Part shown: positions 28,815 through 36,208 of the stretch, piece after piece
Layout of the letters: each line of letters starts with the position of its first letter
How positions within the stretch are numbered: the first letter of the stretch is position 1
Origin: Desulfobacteraceae bacterium
GTDB taxonomy: Bacteria > Desulfobacterota > Desulfobacteria > Desulfobacterales > Desulfosalsimonadaceae
Assembly (NCBI GenBank): GCA_003599885.1
Contig: QZKW01000081.1
Coordinates: 1-51,232 of the forward strand
Direction of reading: 5' to 3'
DNA: 51,232 nt
Notes under the pieces: generated by a model
What the model saw: only the letters and a program-made list of their open reading frames with translations
What the model was told of the DNA's origin: nothing
The model's database searches: none
Program-made: the position numbers and the translations under genes

Positions 28815-29184
28815 AAAGGGAACCACACGAAGGAATATAATGACAAATTGATATCAATAACTCAAAGTCATAACTGTCAAAATTAAAAAACAAGGAGTAC
28901 ATGTTAAGAGGATCACCCTGACATTACCATCCTTGAGCACTTGTAACTAAATTATTTTTAAAACTGAATCTCCATACATTTTCAGATATATATAATAAAA
29001 ATGATCCGGGAAGAGCCTCATCCCGATGAATAAGCGGACTCAATTTCACCCTTTTACCCATCGCCCCGATCATTACCCACCACCCATTTCTAAATCATAA
29101 AAAGTTACAAGGCGACTGATCAGCCGCCCATACCTCCCTGAACTGACCTGCCACCCCATAAACATATATAAATAAAAAACACCC
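28815..29184. other. Gene-free leader upstream of AAA module
   Basis: No gene. The left part is AT-rich. From about 29040 the plus strand becomes C/A/T-rich and G-poor, like the other leaders of the downstream module. A near-perfect palindrome sits at 29111-29128. Confidence 0.6.
29111..29128. promoter_or_regulatory. Near-palindromic operator-like site
   Basis: GGCGACTGATCAGCCGCC is symmetric about TGATCA except for one base pair. It lies about 75 bp before the 17 bp inverted repeat that precedes the AAA ATPase gene, in a G-poor leader where such a GC-rich block stands out. Confidence 0.4.
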
Positions 29185-29222
29185 AAGAAGCCATCTGGTC
29201 ACTGACCAGATGGCTTCTTTTA
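29185..29222 (+). terminator. 17-bp inverted repeat, terminator or attenuator
   Basis: The arm AAGAAGCCATCTGGTCA (29185-29201) pairs perfectly with 29203-29219, and T-rich sequence follows. It stands 45 bp ahead of the AAA gene start. It may end transcription from the STAND gene or act as an attenuator for the module. A related hairpin with the same CTGGTCA core occurs at 32293-32330. Confidence 0.6.
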
Positions 29223-29266
29223 TTTATACCCCAGTAACCCCATACAAAACAGGAGATGAATTGACC

Positions 29267-30676
29267 ATGGAAATTACACCGTATTTAAAAGCAGGATATC
29301 CCGCCTTGTTTATCAGCACCCTCGAACCTCACCGGGCCATTGAATCGATCCGCCCCGATGGATGGAAAACCCTTAAATGGGATTGTCTTCGCGGCATTGT
29401 CGATTGCCAGGCTGAACAAACTATCGATTTCGTCAAAGACCCATTGGACGCCTTGCAGTGGCTGGCAAAACAGAGTGAAACCTTGTTGTTTGTTTCCAAT
29501 TTTCATTATTTTATTGAGTCGGTCGAGATCGTTCAAGGTATCCAGAATAATATCCCCAACTGGAAAGCAAATGGATGCTGTCTTGCAATGGTCGGCCCAG
29601 CGGTTCAACTCCCCACCGAGATATCCACGTATTTCACCATTCTTGATTTTTGCCTTCCCTCACGTTCTGAACTGCTGAAAATCCAGACAGACCTTGCAGA
29701 AAATGTTGGTCTTCCTGTTTGCTATGAATCTGTTGATGCTGCATTGGGTTTAACCGAATTTGAGGCGGAAACCGCCTTTGCCTTCAGCCTGGTTCAGGAG
29801 AAACGGTTTTCACCGGGCGTTATTGTGCAACAGAAACGTCAAATGATCAGAAGAACCGGCCTGATGGAATTCTGGCCACCGGTGCCGATAGCGTCTGTTG
29901 GAGGATTAAATCAGCTCAAAACTTATATTGAAAACCGCATCGCCGCTTTTCATCCGGATAATGTCACATTGCCCAACCCGAAAGCGATCCTGTTGCTGGG
30001 CATCCAAGGAACCGGCAAGTCTTTATCCTGTAAAGCCACTGCATCCATTCTGAACTGGCCCTTGATCCGACTGGATATCTCAGCATTAAAAGGATCTCTT
30101 GTCGGTGAGAGTGAACGACGCATGAGGCAGGCGACAGCTACCATTGACGCTTTTGGAAGAGCGGTTGTCTGGCTGGATGAAATTGATAAGGTTTTTGCGG
30201 GTGTTAAATCCTCCGGAAATACCGATGGCGGCACCACTGCCGGAATGTTCGGGCATTTCCTGACCTGGATGCAGGAAACCACAAGCCCGATTCTGGTCAT
30301 GGCTACGGCTAACAATATTTCAGCACTGCCCCCGGAATTCATGCGGACCGGCCGGTTTGACGCCTTGTTTTTCGTGGACCTTCCCACCGCAAGTGAACGC
30401 CTGGAAATTATCCAGATCATGAACCGGAAATATCATACCGCCATCCCGGAAGACTATGCGGAAAAACTCATCGGCTGGACCGGCGCGGAGATTGAGCAAC
30501 TTGCTAAAGACAGTCTTTTTGACGGACTCGAAACCGCCTATGCCAATATCGTTCCGCTATCCAAAACCATGAAAGAAGACATTACAGCGCTTCAGGAATG
30601 GGCGACATCCAGAGCAAGGAAGGCAAATACTGCGGACCCGGTAACCAAAAATAAACTGGCACGGAGGATAAAATAA
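29267..30676 (+). CDS. Ycf46-like AAA ATPase
   Basis: 469 residues from the ATG at 29267, which follows AGGAG; an upstream ATG at 29210 lies inside the inverted repeat and is unlikely. A ~225 residue N-terminal domain (EITPYLKAGYPALFISTLEP) is like plastid/cyanobacterial Ycf46. The AAA domain has Walker A GIQGTGKS (about 245), Walker B VVWLDEIDK (about 303), sensor ATANN and an arginine finger in FMRTGRFD. AAA proteins of this group are remodelling ATPases of unknown target. It heads a run of seven plus-strand genes and is followed within 1 bp by a DUF1257 gene, a pairing also seen with Ycf46/Ycf35. No membrane or protease part is present. Confidence 0.8.
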   Translation: MEITPYLKAGYPALFISTLEPHRAIESIRPDGWKTLKWDCLRGIVDCQAEQTIDFVKDPLDALQWLAKQSETLLFVSNFHYFIESVEIVQGIQNNIPNWKANGCCLAMVGPAVQLPTEISTYFTILDFCLPSRSELLKIQTDLAENVGLPVCYESVDAALGLTEFEAETAFAFSLVQEKRFSPGVIVQQKRQMIRRTGLMEFWPPVPIASVGGLNQLKTYIENRIAAFHPDNVTLPNPKAILLLGIQGTGKSLSCKATASILNWPLIRLDISALKGSLVGESERRMRQATATIDAFGRAVVWLDEIDKVFAGVKSSGNTDGGTTAGMFGHFLTWMQETTSPILVMATANNISALPPEFMRTGRFDALFFVDLPTASERLEIIQIMNRKYHTAIPEDYAEKLIGWTGAEIEQLAKDSLFDGLETAYANIVPLSKTMKEDITALQEWATSRARKANTADPVTKNKLARRIK

Positions 30677-30677
30677 C

Positions 30678-31055
30678 ATGTCGCATATGAGCACCATTGA
30701 GCTTGAGGTCAAGGATCTCGATATCCTGTCCCAGGCATGTAACCGGATGGGGTTGAAATTGATCCGGGATCAGAAAACGCATAAATGGTTCGGCAGTAAA
30801 GACGGGATTTGTGATCATGCGATATCGATACCGGGCGCTGAATATGAAATCGGTGTGACAAAGAAAAACGGTCAGTATGAACTCAATTGTGATTTTTATG
30901 ACCGCCGGTTGACCCAGGCCATCGGGGAAAATGGCGGGAGGTTGAAACAGTCATACGCTATTGAGAAAACCCGTCAGGCAGCCAGAATACGCGGATATTC
31001 GGTAACTGAAAGGCTCAATGAATCCAAGGTTCAACTGCGTATCTCTATTTCATAA
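30678..31055 (+). CDS. DUF1257 (Ycf35-like) protein
   Basis: 125 residues; the ATG at 30678 has GGAGG 10 bases upstream, and ATG 30687 is possible. The stretch CDFYDRRLTQAIGENGGRLKQSY (about 71-93) and the YAIEKTRQAARIRGYSV that follows match the Ycf35/DUF1257 signature. Function is unknown in any organism I know of. The family co-occurs with Ycf46-like ATPases and DUF2997, as here, so it is likely a partner or substrate adaptor of the ATPase. Confidence 0.82.
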   Translation: MSHMSTIELEVKDLDILSQACNRMGLKLIRDQKTHKWFGSKDGICDHAISIPGAEYEIGVTKKNGQYELNCDFYDRRLTQAIGENGGRLKQSYAIEKTRQAARIRGYSVTERLNESKVQLRISIS

Positions 31056-31107
31056 CAGCTCATACCATCCCATAACATCTCATCTCATAATAAAAAAGGA
31101 GGACCAC

Positions 31108-31305
31108 TTGAAAGAAATCATCATTGATATTGCTGAAGACGGGGAAATCAAGATCGAAACCCGAGGATTTACCGGCAAAGCCTGCATTAAAGAATCTCAG
31201 TTTTTAAAGGATATGCTGGGGACGGAAAAAGCCAATCAGTTAACCCCTGCCTATTATGAATCCGAAAAGAGCCACATCAAGAAACACCTTCCCCTTTGCG
31301 GATAA
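31108..31305 (+). CDS. DUF2997-like small protein
   Basis: 65 residues starting at TTG 31108, directly after a strong AAGGAGG; the longer in-frame upstream ATG would overlap the previous gene and lacks a ribosome site. It begins KEIIIDIAEDGEIKIETRGF and goes on to KACIKESQFL, the pattern of DUF2997 proteins, which normally sit next to DUF1257. No catalytic motif. It may form a complex with the two upstream products. Confidence 0.72.
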   Translation: MKEIIIDIAEDGEIKIETRGFTGKACIKESQFLKDMLGTEKANQLTPAYYESEKSHIKKHLPLCG

Positions 31306-31390
31306 TCCCACACTCATTTTCAATTCGTCTGTTTCATCAACCAGAATCACCAATCATCATTAAAAATAAACATTTTAAAAGGAGAGTCTT

Positions 31391-32263
31391 ATGGAAAATG
31401 CCTTTGATAAGGGCTGTATTATTCAAGTCAGCAGCAGCATGTGGGGAGCAACCAGAAAAATACATTCCGCTTATGTGGAAAAAATGGGGGCTGGCTCAGA
31501 ATGGCTGAATGCCCACAAGAAGCTGGTGGACCCGAAATCATTGAGGCCGGTGTTCAACGTTATCAGCAATGCAAAAAATTATCTGGCCAAGGTCAGTCTG
31601 CCGTTTCCGATCCAGGCAATGGTCTTTGTCCCAAAAGAAATGATTAACTCCATCGATTACAACCTGAATGAATATAAACTCCAGTTCCAGGATGCTGTGG
31701 AAAAGTTCAAGTTCGCATATCCGTTTTTAAGGGACCACGCCATTGTCCATCTTGGGGAATTGTTCAATGAATCCGATTACCCGGTGGATATCTCATCCAG
31801 ATTTTCATTCACCTGGCGGTTTTTAACGCTGAACGTGCCCAACGGCAATACCCGGCTGCTGGCCCCGGAAGTCTACGAGAGGGAAAAGCAGAAGTTTGTT
31901 GAAACCATGGAAGAAGCCCGTCAAATGGCGATCAAGGCTTTGCGAGTGGAGTTCACCGAGCATGTTAAGAATTTAACCGACAGGTTGAGTACCAATACGG
32001 ACGGAAAGCCCCGGATATTTAAGAACGGCACGGTGAATAATTTCTATGATTTCTTTGAGACCTTCAAGCAGCGGAACATATTCGAGGATCAGGATCTCAA
32101 GGAATTGGTGACTCAGGCGCAGGCTGTATTAAGCAATCACACGGCTGATGCCATCCGTTCAGATACGCAACTGAAGGAACGGATCAGTCAGGAGATGAGC
32201 GCGATTGAATCGAATCTGGATGCACTCTTTTCAGCACCCCGAAGACGGATTGTCATGAATTAA
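31391..32263 (+). CDS. DUF3150-like protein
   Basis: 290 residues; the ATG at 31391 follows AAAGGAGA. The N-terminus (IIQVSSSMWGATRKIHS) and overall helical character resemble DUF3150 proteins, which occur in phage and plasmid recombination loci, but the match is by eye. There is no enzyme motif. An internal helix pair around 170-240 is rich in charged residues. A terminator-like hairpin follows the stop by 30 bp, so output may drop before the next gene. Confidence 0.6.
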   Translation: MENAFDKGCIIQVSSSMWGATRKIHSAYVEKMGAGSEWLNAHKKLVDPKSLRPVFNVISNAKNYLAKVSLPFPIQAMVFVPKEMINSIDYNLNEYKLQFQDAVEKFKFAYPFLRDHAIVHLGELFNESDYPVDISSRFSFTWRFLTLNVPNGNTRLLAPEVYEREKQKFVETMEEARQMAIKALRVEFTEHVKNLTDRLSTNTDGKPRIFKNGTVNNFYDFFETFKQRNIFEDQDLKELVTQAQAVLSNHTADAIRSDTQLKERISQEMSAIESNLDALFSAPRRRIVMN

Positions 32264-32292
32264 ACCATTCCCATATAAACATAAATTCATTC

Positions 32293-32330
32293 AAAACCCT
32301 CTGGTCAAGAAATTGGCCAGGGGGGTTTTT
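32293..32330 (+). terminator. Rho-independent terminator-like hairpin inside module
   Basis: CTGGTCA pairs with TGGCCAG, extended by CCC/GGG and AAAA/TTTT, and is followed by a five-T run. It lies between the DUF3150-like gene and the small zinc protein gene, both on the plus strand, so it is either a true terminator or a point of partial read-through. Confidence 0.65.
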
Positions 32331-32346
32331 ATTTCAGGGAGACGAT

Positions 32347-32535
32347 ATGACAAAAGCACAAAAACAACAGTATCAAAATCCGGAGGCTTTAAAAGATATC
32401 ATCAACCGGCTGCGTGGGATGAAATTCAATCTGGATTGTGGCCACGTTGTAACCTTTGGTTACTTTCTGGGCAATGACATCACGATCCGGAATGGGAAGC
32501 ATGTAAGGATAATCTGTTCCCAGTGCGGATACTGA
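32347..32535 (+). CDS. Small zinc-binding-type protein
   Basis: 62 residues; the ATG at 32347 follows CAGGGAG. The C-terminal half holds NLDCGHVVTFGYFLGN and ends ICSQCGY, giving a CxH...CxxC set that could coordinate one zinc ion like a small zinc ribbon. No further function can be read. It starts 17 bp after the internal terminator-like hairpin and precedes the SWIM-finger gene by 67 bp. Confidence 0.62.
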   Translation: MTKAQKQQYQNPEALKDIINRLRGMKFNLDCGHVVTFGYFLGNDITIRNGKHVRIICSQCGY

Positions 32536-32602
32536 TCCGGAGATTCCTTGCGGAAGCCCTTCAACCAAGCCATCAACCCATCTATTGAAAAGGAGAACCA
32601 AC

Positions 32603-33496
32603 GTGACAGCACAAGAAATGCAGAAACGACAAGCCCGAGCTGAAAATCTCAAGGTATTAAAATCTGAAGACGGACAGTATTTTGTCGAAAGCAGTAACGG
32701 CAAAGTCCTGTATCACGTATCCCGGCATAACGATAAATTCATCTGTACCTGCGGGGATTACACACTGAACATCAAGACGGATGCTGAATTCAAATGCAAA
32801 CATATCCTGGCGGTTTTGAATTCTGAAGACATCGGACCCGTCATATATCTGGAAAAGCACCAGCCGCAGCTTGATGAGCGATTTATCCTGGACATAAAAG
32901 GTAAGGATTTCGTCTTATACGCCGGTGTCCTGGATCTGGCCACACAAAAGGGATTGATCAAGCTGGAAGTCGATCTGGTTCAATTCCCGTCAAAAGAAAA
33001 CAATATGGAAGCGGTGTGTAAAGCAACAGCGGTTTCAAAAACAGGCGCTGTTTATGCTGATTTTGGTGATGCCAATCCGGGAAACTGCACCGCACTGGTT
33101 TCCAAGCATATCATCCGGGTCGCATCTACAAGGGCCAAAGGCCGGGCATTGCGCGACATGTGCAATATCGGAATTGCTTGCCTGGAAGAGCTTGGAGATT
33201 TTGAAGAAGTGATTCCCCAGAATACGCCGCCGCATCGTGATGAAAAACCCCCGTATAAAAAGCCTGCCAATAAAAAACATCCTGCAAAGCCCTCAAATAC
33301 AGGCCATGAAAAACCTGCCGGTAATCAACCAAAGATCTCCGAGGCCCAGAAGCGGGCGATTTATAACCTGGGCGAAAGAAAAAAGCTCCAAAAGGATCAG
33401 ATCGAGAAACAGGTCTTTAATACTTTCGGCTCAAGCATTGATGACCTGTCTTCAGTCAATGCCGGGGCGTTTATTCAACTGTTACAGACCGCATAA
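32603..33496 (+). CDS. SWIM-finger protein, candidate ssDNA-annealing protein
   Basis: 297 residues from the GTG at 32603, well placed after AAAGGAG; an upstream in-frame TTG overlaps that ribosome site. A SWIM-type zinc motif is visible early: FICTCGDY then FKCKHILAVL (about 49-76). A middle domain ends in IRVASTRAKGRALRDMCNIG, resembling the conserved TRAxGRAL helix of Rad52/ERF/Sak-type annealing proteins. After a Lys/Pro-rich linker the last ~50 residues (SEAQKRAIYNLGERKKLQKD) match a small C-terminal domain common on such phage proteins. The proposed role is binding or annealing of single-stranded DNA. This is inference; the SWIM motif is better supported than the annealing fold. Confidence 0.6.
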   Translation: MTAQEMQKRQARAENLKVLKSEDGQYFVESSNGKVLYHVSRHNDKFICTCGDYTLNIKTDAEFKCKHILAVLNSEDIGPVIYLEKHQPQLDERFILDIKGKDFVLYAGVLDLATQKGLIKLEVDLVQFPSKENNMEAVCKATAVSKTGAVYADFGDANPGNCTALVSKHIIRVASTRAKGRALRDMCNIGIACLEELGDFEEVIPQNTPPHRDEKPPYKKPANKKHPAKPSNTGHEKPAGNQPKISEAQKRAIYNLGERKKLQKDQIEKQVFNTFGSSIDDLSSVNAGAFIQLLQTA

Positions 33497-33575
33497 CACA
33501 AACCTCGCCATATCTTTATAAAATCCATTCTCAATCTCCCTATTCAATCCCATTTATATAAAGAGGTATTTTCTT

Positions 33576-34391
33576 ATGAACTTATCGGAGTTGCGGAAAG
33601 AGGCGCATTTATCGATATCGTCAATCAGTACATATATAGATTGCGGGCTCTTATATCGATTTTCGCGGGTGGACTGCCTGATACCGGAGTTTAAAGCGGA
33701 TGTTCTGGTATTTGGAAGCGTCATCCACCGTATTCTGGAGATGTATTATCAGGGGTTTCTGGAAGGTTATAAAATGTCTTTGCTGGAATTATCTGAGCTT
33801 TTCCAGAATCACTGGTGTGAATCCGTCAATGGCAATGACAGGGCAAATATCCGGTTTACGAAAGGAAATGATTATCACTCGTTGCTTGAAATGGGCATCA
33901 ATCTATTAACGACGTGGTATGACAGCCGACCGGGTGAGTTATACCGGTTGATTGCCGTGGAAGAACCATTCAGTTTTACAGTTCCAGGGGTTCCGGTACC
34001 CATCATTGGCGGAATGGATCTGGTTGAAGAAGATCCGTCCGGTACGATCATCATTACTGATCACAAAACCCCGGCAAAAGCGATGGCGGAAAAGGATGTT
34101 CACATAAACCAGCAGTTAACCATTTATCAGATGGCGGCAAAGGCCAATGGGTATGCCAGCCGGGAGATCATGCTGAAATTCGATTGTCTGATTAAAACAA
34201 AAACCCCGAAATTCCAGCAATATTATACCACCAGGTCCGAAAACGACGAACAGCGCATGATCCGGAAAATTCAATCAGTCTGGGAAGGAATGGCCAAGGG
34301 TGTTTTTGTTCCGAATGATCTGAGCTGGAAATGCAATAACTGTTCATACAAAACCGCCTGCAACGAATGGTTTATGCAAGAAGCCGCATAA
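33576..34391 (+). CDS. Cas4/RecB-type PD-(D/E)XK nuclease with Fe-S site
   Basis: 271 residues; the ATG at 33576 follows AAAGAGG. It begins with LSISSISTYIDCGLLYRFSR, the N-terminal cysteine motif of Cas4/AddB-type nucleases. FGSVIHRILEMYY follows, then the catalytic GGMDLVEED and IITDHKTPAK, then QLTIYQMAA, and finally CNNCSYKTAC. One N-terminal and three C-terminal cysteines are the expected 4Fe-4S ligands. Such nucleases resect DNA ends. With the annealing-type protein just upstream it suggests an exonuclease/annealase recombination pair. There is no cas1, cas2 or CRISPR array nearby, so it is not a CRISPR adaptation gene here. Confidence 0.8.
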   Translation: MNLSELRKEAHLSISSISTYIDCGLLYRFSRVDCLIPEFKADVLVFGSVIHRILEMYYQGFLEGYKMSLLELSELFQNHWCESVNGNDRANIRFTKGNDYHSLLEMGINLLTTWYDSRPGELYRLIAVEEPFSFTVPGVPVPIIGGMDLVEEDPSGTIIITDHKTPAKAMAEKDVHINQQLTIYQMAAKANGYASREIMLKFDCLIKTKTPKFQQYYTTRSENDEQRMIRKIQSVWEGMAKGVFVPNDLSWKCNNCSYKTACNEWFMQEAA

Positions 34392-34545
34392 GCACCCGCC
34401 ATGTTTTGAAAATCAATGCTTCTGGTATCTATACGCAAGCGCTATTTAAGCACAATTTACGAAAGCTGATACCTGCAATATCCGGTTTCCTTAAGCGGGT
34501 TTTTCTAAATAAACAGTTAACCATATAAAATCCATGAGGAGAAAA

Positions 34546-34890
34546 ATGCTTAGAATTCCAATATGCCCAAAATGCAATACCCCATCACATGTTGTTTTAA
34601 TAAATTATGCACAAAAAATAGGCACTGCGGTTGGCGGAACAGTCGGAGGTGTCGCAGGCTATCTTGGATCGCTGTCAGGAGCATCGACAGGTGCTGCGGC
34701 AGGCGCTGTTATCGGATCATTCGTTCCAATAGTTGGCACTGGAGTCGGTATCATCGCTGGCGGATTTACGGGTGCTTTAGCAGGGTTCTTCGCAGGCTCC
34801 GCTGTGGGCAATCGGGTTGGAGAACGTATAGATCGCCATGTGATTTGCAAATATCGCTGTAATCGTTGCCGAATTAAATTTGCCCGGTAA
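34546..34890 (+). CDS. Split zinc-ribbon / glycine-zipper membrane protein
   Basis: 114 residues from the ATG at 34546, since GAGGAG (overlapping an upstream in-frame ATG at 34534) is its ribosome site. CPKC lies near the N-terminus and CKYRCNRC near the C-terminus. Between them is a long Gly/Ala-rich segment (GTAVGGTVGGVAGYL and similar runs to residue ~90), which should form packed membrane helices of glycine-zipper type. The two halves of one zinc ribbon would thus be brought together by a membrane hairpin. Function is unknown. It follows the nuclease gene by 154 bp and precedes another small membrane protein. Confidence 0.65.
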   Translation: MLRIPICPKCNTPSHVVLINYAQKIGTAVGGTVGGVAGYLGSLSGASTGAAAGAVIGSFVPIVGTGVGIIAGGFTGALAGFFAGSAVGNRVGERIDRHVICKYRCNRCRIKFAR

Positions 34891-34916
34891 ATATTTAAAA
34901 AAAGGAGTCAAAAACA

Positions 34917-35138
34917 ATGAAATACATATTAACCTTCATAGGCGGAATTACAGTTGGTTTACTCACAGCCATGGGAATATATGCCGCAGATGAATTCGAT
35001 AAAGAAGAGGAGAAACACACAATCGATGGAGGCGAAGATACGATCATTCAGGATGAAATTCAAGCTGATGGGGGCGAAGATATCCATGAGGATGGTATCG
35101 TTGAAGACTACAGGTCAATACTCTCCCGGCAATTCTGA
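34917..35138 (+). CDS. Small acidic membrane-anchored or secreted protein
   Basis: 73 residues; the ATG at 34917 follows AAAGGAG. Residues 4-23 (ILTFIGGITVGLLTAMGIYA) form a single hydrophobic segment, which could be an anchor or a signal peptide (AADE just after). The remainder is strongly acidic with two similar GGED-containing stretches. Not recognised. It lies 26 bp after the glycine-zipper gene and is probably co-transcribed with it. Confidence 0.55.
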   Translation: MKYILTFIGGITVGLLTAMGIYAADEFDKEEEKHTIDGGEDTIIQDEIQADGGEDIHEDGIVEDYRSILSRQF

Positions 35139-35416
35139 GATTTAAACTGATTCTGAAAAGGGGCCATCGGCAGTTCGCTGGTGGCTCAACACTTTATTTA
35201 AAAAAGAATATTTTTTTTTGAATAGACTTTTCGAGGCATAAGCAGTATTGCCCAAAGCGGTTGATTATATTAAACCAAGCGTATGCGCCCCTTTGCAAGT
35301 CAGGGATAGGCCACTGGTAAAGCATACCCCCAAAAAGTGTGGGGACTACAGTGGGGACCATTTTTTTAAAAAAGAAAAAGGGTTAACGACATAGGCCGTA
35401 ACCCCTTGATTTTTAT
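35139..35416. other. Intergenic flank of tRNA scar
   Basis: No gene. At about 35339-35360 the sequence GTGGGGAC is repeated (GTGTGGGGACTACAGTGGGGAC). Short direct repeats like this often lie beside tRNA attachment sites as integrase arm sites. The flank is otherwise unremarkable. Confidence 0.4.
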
Positions 35417-35460
35417 TGGCGCGCCTGAAGGGATTCGAACCCCTGACCTACGGATTAGAA
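35417..35460 (-). tRNA. 3' half of tRNA-Arg(TCT), integration scar
   Basis: The minus strand reads from the anticodon loop (TTCTAA) through TCCGT, the T arm (GGTTCGAATCC) and the acceptor strand CAGGCGC to GCCA. The T stem pairs. Upstream of the anticodon loop the sequence stops matching: the anticodon stem 5' strand, D arm and 5' acceptor strand (expected GCGCCTG) are absent. A 44 bp 3' half of this kind is the usual identity segment (attB core) left by a tyrosine-recombinase element. It is not a functional tRNA. Confidence 0.8.
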
Positions 35461-35499
35461 GTCAGAGCCTTCAGAGTTTCCTGAACTCCTCATTACCAT

Positions 35500-35527
35500 G
35501 AAAAGCCCCGTTATTCGGGGCTTTTCC
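35500..35527. terminator. Bidirectional terminator
   Basis: AAAAGCCCCG pairs with CGGGGCTTTT around a TTATT loop, with A and T runs on either side, so it can stop transcription on both strands. It lies 40 bp from the tRNA scar. Confidence 0.8.
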
Positions 35528-35579
35528 ATTTTTTAATCTTAGTCGCTTTTATGTCATTTTTGCATGCTTTGGAAAGATT

Positions 35580-35602
35580 TTCTCACACAGATTCTCACAC
35601 AG
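35580..35602. repeat. Tandem TTCTCACACAG repeat near tRNA scar
   Basis: TTCTCACACAG occurs twice, one base apart (35580-35590, 35592-35602), about 120 bp from the tRNA half. Its position on the element side of the scar suits an integrase arm-binding site; no integrase gene is present in the window. The rest of 35528-35879 holds no gene I can support. Confidence 0.4.
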
Positions 35603-35879
35603 AAAAAATCAAAAGATCAATTATCGGGACTATGATCAACAGCTATGAACATGCCATTAAAAGATATCGACCGATTTTCGGGCGGGACACGTATTGCGCA
35701 TAGGAAATCACCTGGATACTCCATGCCGTATCCCCTATCCGAAGAGGATGCGATGATCAAGTGAGGATCTCAGAATATCAATATGTTGTGTCTATGACAA
35801 GCGACTGGTGTCAACAGAAAAATAACCGAGGAAATCGCCCGTGTGTCCTCATCTCTGCGGGTGCAGGTGAACAGGCAGT

Positions 35880-36056
35880 GAATCGGGTCGGCCTACACCA
35901 TTTTTTAACGGCATCAAGACCTCGCGCCTGGATAAAATGGGGTCCCATTCCTCCCCCACCGGCGAGATTTTCTTCACCGACACCAGGGTGCCCAAGGAAA
36001 ACATTCTGGGCCGCCCCGGGGACGGCGCCCGGATCGTGTTTGAACATCTAGTTTGA
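35880..36056 (+). pseudogene. Acyl-CoA dehydrogenase fragment
   Basis: One frame reads about 58 residues with no start codon, including SRLDKMGSHSSPTGEIFFTD and RVPKENILGRPGDGARIVF, then stops at 36054. These are the middle-domain signatures of acyl-CoA dehydrogenases of the type acting on cyclic or dicarboxylic CoA thioesters in anaerobes. Both ends of the gene are missing, so this is a remnant. It shows the tRNA-scar region has lost DNA. The 36057-36208 stretch carries nothing visible. Confidence 0.72.
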
Positions 36057-36208
36057 TTAAATAATTGATGTTTAATACTTTTTGTGTAAAAGTGACTTGA
36101 ACGTAAACGGTATTGCCTATCTTTTTGCGCTCAGCCACAAAAGTAAACGAATAAATACACCGAGAAAATCGTATAAATCATTATCTAATAATACCAGCGG
36201 GGGTAATC

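Noticed and set aside
29210-29266. Upstream ATG for the AAA ATPase at 29210
   Set aside because: It lies inside a 17 bp inverted repeat with no ribosome site, while the ATG at 29267 follows AGGAG and begins the family's N-terminus.
35417-35500. Intact tRNA-Arg gene
   Set aside because: Only the half from the anticodon loop to CCA is present; the 5' acceptor strand, D arm and 5' anticodon stem do not follow.
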